Origin: Comamonadaceae bacterium
GTDB lineage: Bacteria; Pseudomonadota; Gammaproteobacteria; Burkholderiales; Burkholderiaceae_C
Reading direction: 5' to 3'
NCBI GenBank assembly: GCA_947452325.1
Contig: CANGCZ010000050.1
Coordinates: 1 to 8,902, forward strand
Length of the DNA stretch: 8,902 bases
The first letter of the stretch is position 1, and each line of letters opens with the position of its first letter. The notes under the pieces were generated by a model that was given only the letters and a program-made list of their open reading frames with translations, ran no database searches and was not told where the DNA came from. This document shows positions 6,355 through 8,902 of this stretch, in pieces. A program made the translations under genes and the position numbers.

Positions 6355-6960
6355 ATGTTGCTAGACGCAGAAGACTCCCAACTCGTCCTGGTGGATTTCC
6401 AGGAACGACTCATGCCCGCCATGTTTCAAGGCGAGGCTTGTATCGCCAACGCCTTGAAACTGGCACAGGCTGCGCAAGTCATGCGCGTGCCGGTCTGGGG
6501 CACCGAGCAAAACCCGGGCAAGCTGGGCAGCAATCCGCCCGAGATGAAAGCCTTGTGCAGGCAAACACTGGCCAAAATGCAATTCAGCGCCTGCGAAGAA
6601 GGACTGGTGGAATGGTTGCGCCCCGAGGTCAAAACCAAACCGGCGGGCAATGCGCGCAGCCTGCCCAAGCATTTGCAAAAACCCGTGGCTGCCGAGCAAG
6701 TCCCTTCAAGCATTGTGCTCGCCGGTGTCGAGGCTCATGTGTGTTTGTTGCAAACCGCCTTAGATTTGCTGGAAGACGAGTTTGACGTGTGGGTGGTGAC
6801 CGATGCGTGCACCTCTCGCACCGAACGCAACCGGGACGCGGCTTATGACCGATTGGCTGCAGCAGGCGCTGAATTGCTGACCACTGAAATGGTGTTGTTC
6901 GAATGGCTGCGCACCGCAGAGCATGAGCATTTCAAACAGGTACAAGCACTCATCAAATAA
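6355..6960 (+). CDS. Isochorismatase-family cysteine hydrolase
   Basis: A 201-residue hydrolase of the isochorismatase-like fold. The catalytic triad is recognisable: Asp14 (LVLVDFQERL), Lys74 (QTLAKMQFSA) and Cys130 in VLAGVEAHVCLLQTALDL (121-138), where the GVEAHVC signature matches the YcaC-like branch. Later VVTDACTSRTERNRDAA and GAELLTTEMVLFEWL are also typical. Members hydrolyse amides, carbamoyl groups or related bonds (nicotinamidase, N-carbamoylsarcosine amidase, ureidoacrylate amidohydrolase RutB), or have unknown substrates, so activity cannot be read off. A segment rich in Lys, Pro and Ala at about 91-117 separates the Lys and Cys parts and seems longer than in small relatives. 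No signal peptide, so cytoplasmic. The gene starts 3 bases after acuI and ends 19 bases before prpE, so it is clearly co-transcribed. A role in supplying or detoxifying a C3 acid derivative is only a suggestion. Confidence 0.9.
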   Translation: MLLDAEDSQLVLVDFQERLMPAMFQGEACIANALKLAQAAQVMRVPVWGTEQNPGKLGSNPPEMKALCRQTLAKMQFSACEEGLVEWLRPEVKTKPAGNARSLPKHLQKPVAAEQVPSSIVLAGVEAHVCLLQTALDLLEDEFDVWVVTDACTSRTERNRDAAYDRLAAAGAELLTTEMVLFEWLRTAEHEHFKQVQALIK

Positions 6961-6967
6961 GAACGAC

Positions 6968-6973
6968 AAGGAG
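6968..6973 (+). promoter_or_regulatory. Ribosome binding site that decides the prpE start
   Basis: AAGGAG, 6 bases before GTG 6980, is a near-perfect Shine-Dalgarno sequence. The upstream in-frame ATG at 6923 lacks one and lies within the preceding gene. Confidence 0.85.
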
Positions 6974-6979
6974 ACAGTT

Positions 6980-8875
6980 GTGACCAAGTACGCCAGTTTT
7001 TACCAACGCTCCATAGAAGACCGCGACGGTTTTTGGGCTGAACAAGCAGACTTGATTGACTGGCAGGTCAAACCTTCGCAAATCTGCGATTACAGCAAGC
7101 CGCCATTTGCCCACTGGTTTGTCGGCGGCACAACCAACTTGTGCCACAACGCGGTGGACCGGCATTTGAAAGACCGTGCCGATCAGCCTGCTTTGATTTA
7201 CGTGTCCACCGAAACCGGTCAGGAAATCACTTACAGCTTTGCCCAGCTGTGCGACGAAGTGCAGCGCATGGCGGCCATTTTGCAAAGCTTGGGTGTGAAG
7301 CAGGGTGACAGGGTGCTGATTTACATGCCCATGATTGCCGAGGCGGCGTTTGCCATGCTGGCTTGTGTGCGCATAGGCGCGATTCATTCGGTGGTCTTCG
7401 GCGGTTTTGCTTCGCATTCGCTGGCCACACGGATTGACGACGCCAGCCCGGTGCTGATCATCAGTGCGGATGCGGGTTCGCGCGGCGGCAAGGTCGTGCC
7501 CTACAAACCCTTGCTGGATGAAGCCATATCTCTCAGCCAACACAAACCGTCGGCGGTCTTGATGGTGGACCGTGGTTTATCTGCCTTCACTTCGGTGCCG
7601 GGGCTAGACTACGCATACGCTGAACTGCGTCAGCAACACATGAACGCCAAAGTGGCTTGTGTCTGGCTAGACAGCGCGCACCCCAGTTACACCTTGTACA
7701 CCTCTGGCACGACCGGCAAACCCAAAGGCGTGCAACGCGACACGGGCGGTTACACCGTGGCCTTGGCGGCCAGCATGCAGCATATTTTTGAAGGTCAGGC
7801 CGGTCAGGTGTATTTCAGCACCAGCGACATTGGCTGGGTGGTCGGCCACAGCTACATCATTTACGGCCCGCTGCTCGCCGGTATGGCCACGCTCATGTAC
7901 GAAGGTCTGCCGACCCGACCGCACGGCGGTGTCTGGTGGGAATTGGTTGAAAAATACAAAGTCACGCACATGTTCAGCGCACCGACCGCGGTGCGGGTGT
8001 TGAAAAAGCAAGACCCGGCGCTGTTGTCTGCCTACGATATTTCCAGCCTCAAGGCTTTGTACTTAGCCGGAGAGCCGCTGGACGAACCGACCGCGCAATG
8101 GATTGCTGATGGTTTGGGCAAACCCATCATCGACAACTACTGGCAGACAGAAACCGGTTGGCCCATATTGACCGTGGCCAATGGCGTGCAAAAAATGCCG
8201 AGCAAATTCGGCAGTCCGGGTGTGCCCATGTATGGCTTTAACGTCAAACTGCTGAGCGACAGTACCGGCGAAGAGCTGACCGGCGCGCAGGAAAAAGGCG
8301 TGGTGGTCATAGAAGGCCCGTTGCCGCCGGGCTGTTTGCAAACCCTGTGGGGGGATGATGAACGTTTTGTCAAAACCTATTGGCAAAGCGTGCCCGGCAA
8401 GCTGGTGTATTCCACTTTCGACTGGGGTGTGCGCGACGAAGACGGTTATTTCTACATACTGGGGCGCACGGACGACGTGATCAACGTCGCCGGGCACCGC
8501 TTAGGCACGCGCGAAATTGAAGAAAGCATCTCCAGCCACCCGAATGTGGCCGAGGTGGCGGTAGTCGGCGTGGCCGATGCCTTGAAAGGCCAAGTGGCCA
8601 TGGCGTTTGTCGTGGCCAAAGACACTTCCGCGCTGGGCGATGCAAATGCGCGTCTGAAACTGGAAGGCGAGATCATGAAACTGGTGGACAGCCAACTGGG
8701 CGCCGTGGCCAGGCCGTCGCGGGTGTTGTTCCTTAGCCTGTTGCCCAAAACCCGCAGCGGCAAGCTGCTGCGCCGCGCCATACAAGCGGTGTGCGAGAAG
8801 CGCGATCCCGGCGACCTGACCACCATCGATGACCCGACGCCCTTGCAGCAAATCAAGCAGCAACTGGACGTATGA
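6980..8875 (+). CDS. prpE: Propionyl-CoA synthetase (acyl-CoA synthetase, ANL family)
   Basis: A 631-residue enzyme, close to Salmonella PrpE (628). It opens with YASFYQRSIEDRDGFWAEQA and an acetyl-CoA-synthetase-type N-terminal segment. Core motifs in order: YTSGTTGKPKGVQRDTGGY at 240-258 (ATP phosphate loop), YWQTETGWP at 387-395, GRTDDVINVAGHRLGTREIE at 495-514 (hinge and CoA-stage loop) and PKTRSGKLLRR with Lys595, the conserved lysine needed for adenylation and, in relatives, controlled by acetylation. It makes propionyl-CoA from propionate, ATP and CoA; homologues also accept acrylate or 3-hydroxypropionate. Start: the frame is open from an ATG at 6923 inside the hydrolase gene. GTG at 6980 has AAGGAG (6968-6973) 6 bases upstream and matches the family's N-terminus, so I chose it. 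It is the third gene after acuI and the hydrolase. The 27 bases after its stop show no terminator or gene. Confidence 0.95.
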   Translation: MTKYASFYQRSIEDRDGFWAEQADLIDWQVKPSQICDYSKPPFAHWFVGGTTNLCHNAVDRHLKDRADQPALIYVSTETGQEITYSFAQLCDEVQRMAAILQSLGVKQGDRVLIYMPMIAEAAFAMLACVRIGAIHSVVFGGFASHSLATRIDDASPVLIISADAGSRGGKVVPYKPLLDEAISLSQHKPSAVLMVDRGLSAFTSVPGLDYAYAELRQQHMNAKVACVWLDSAHPSYTLYTSGTTGKPKGVQRDTGGYTVALAASMQHIFEGQAGQVYFSTSDIGWVVGHSYIIYGPLLAGMATLMYEGLPTRPHGGVWWELVEKYKVTHMFSAPTAVRVLKKQDPALLSAYDISSLKALYLAGEPLDEPTAQWIADGLGKPIIDNYWQTETGWPILTVANGVQKMPSKFGSPGVPMYGFNVKLLSDSTGEELTGAQEKGVVVIEGPLPPGCLQTLWGDDERFVKTYWQSVPGKLVYSTFDWGVRDEDGYFYILGRTDDVINVAGHRLGTREIEESISSHPNVAEVAVVGVADALKGQVAMAFVVAKDTSALGDANARLKLEGEIMKLVDSQLGAVARPSRVLFLSLLPKTRSGKLLRRAIQAVCEKRDPGDLTTIDDPTPLQQIKQQLDV

Positions 8876-8902
8876 CCAGTTAGTGGCACAATGCGAAGTA
8901 CA

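Noticed and set aside
8884..8895. Sigma-54 promoter-like TGGCAC after prpE
   Set aside because: The second element (TTGC at the right distance) is missing, and the window ends too soon to see a gene behind it.
1..8902. CRISPR array, transposon ends, tRNA or rRNA genes, phage or defence genes
   Set aside because: No regularly spaced repeats, transposase-like proteins, cloverleaf candidates or recognisable defence domains were seen on either strand; the HerA-like ATPase here is the YjgR type and lacks the nuclease partner found in HerA-based defence systems.

Overview
The window looks like a chromosomal segment of a betaproteobacterium, probably Burkholderiales. The PrpE and AcuI sequences are of the proteobacterial type, base composition is roughly half G+C by eye (not computed), and the mix of an NlpC/P60 hydrolase, a HerA-like ATPase and paired YceI proteins suits that group. 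The assignment rests on reading the proteins, not on a search. No RNA genes, insertion sequences, CRISPR arrays or phage genes were seen. Ten protein genes fill nearly all of the window.

Left part (1-1333, minus strand): one likely operon, read right to left, encodes a four-helix cytochrome b561, a complete periplasmic YceI protein and a second YceI protein cut off by the window edge. This resembles the yceJ-yceI pair of Escherichia coli with an extra YceI copy. About 120 bases upstream of the operon carry three short palindromes.

Middle (1462-2985, minus strand): a secreted protein and a lipoprotein, neither assigned to a family, form a second unit that ends in a clear Rho-independent hairpin. 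Their C-terminal parts appear to share a short homologous stretch, which is the most novel-looking observation here. An AT-rich intergenic stretch with palindromes lies to the right. Next comes a pair (3204-5300, minus) made of a YjgR/DUF853 HerA-like ATPase and an upstream secreted NlpC/P60 cell-wall hydrolase, 6 bases apart.

Right part (5377-8875, plus strand), divergent from the hydrolase: a tight operon of acuI (acryloyl-CoA reductase), an isochorismatase-family hydrolase and prpE (propionyl-CoA synthetase). AcuI and PrpE together fit a route that feeds C3 acids (acrylate, 3-hydroxypropionate, propionate) into propionyl-CoA. The role of the hydrolase between them is open.

Overall this is mostly housekeeping and metabolic DNA rather than a mobile or defence island. 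No clear-cut new system was found; the best leads are the lipoprotein/secreted pair and the hydrolase inside the acuI-prpE operon.
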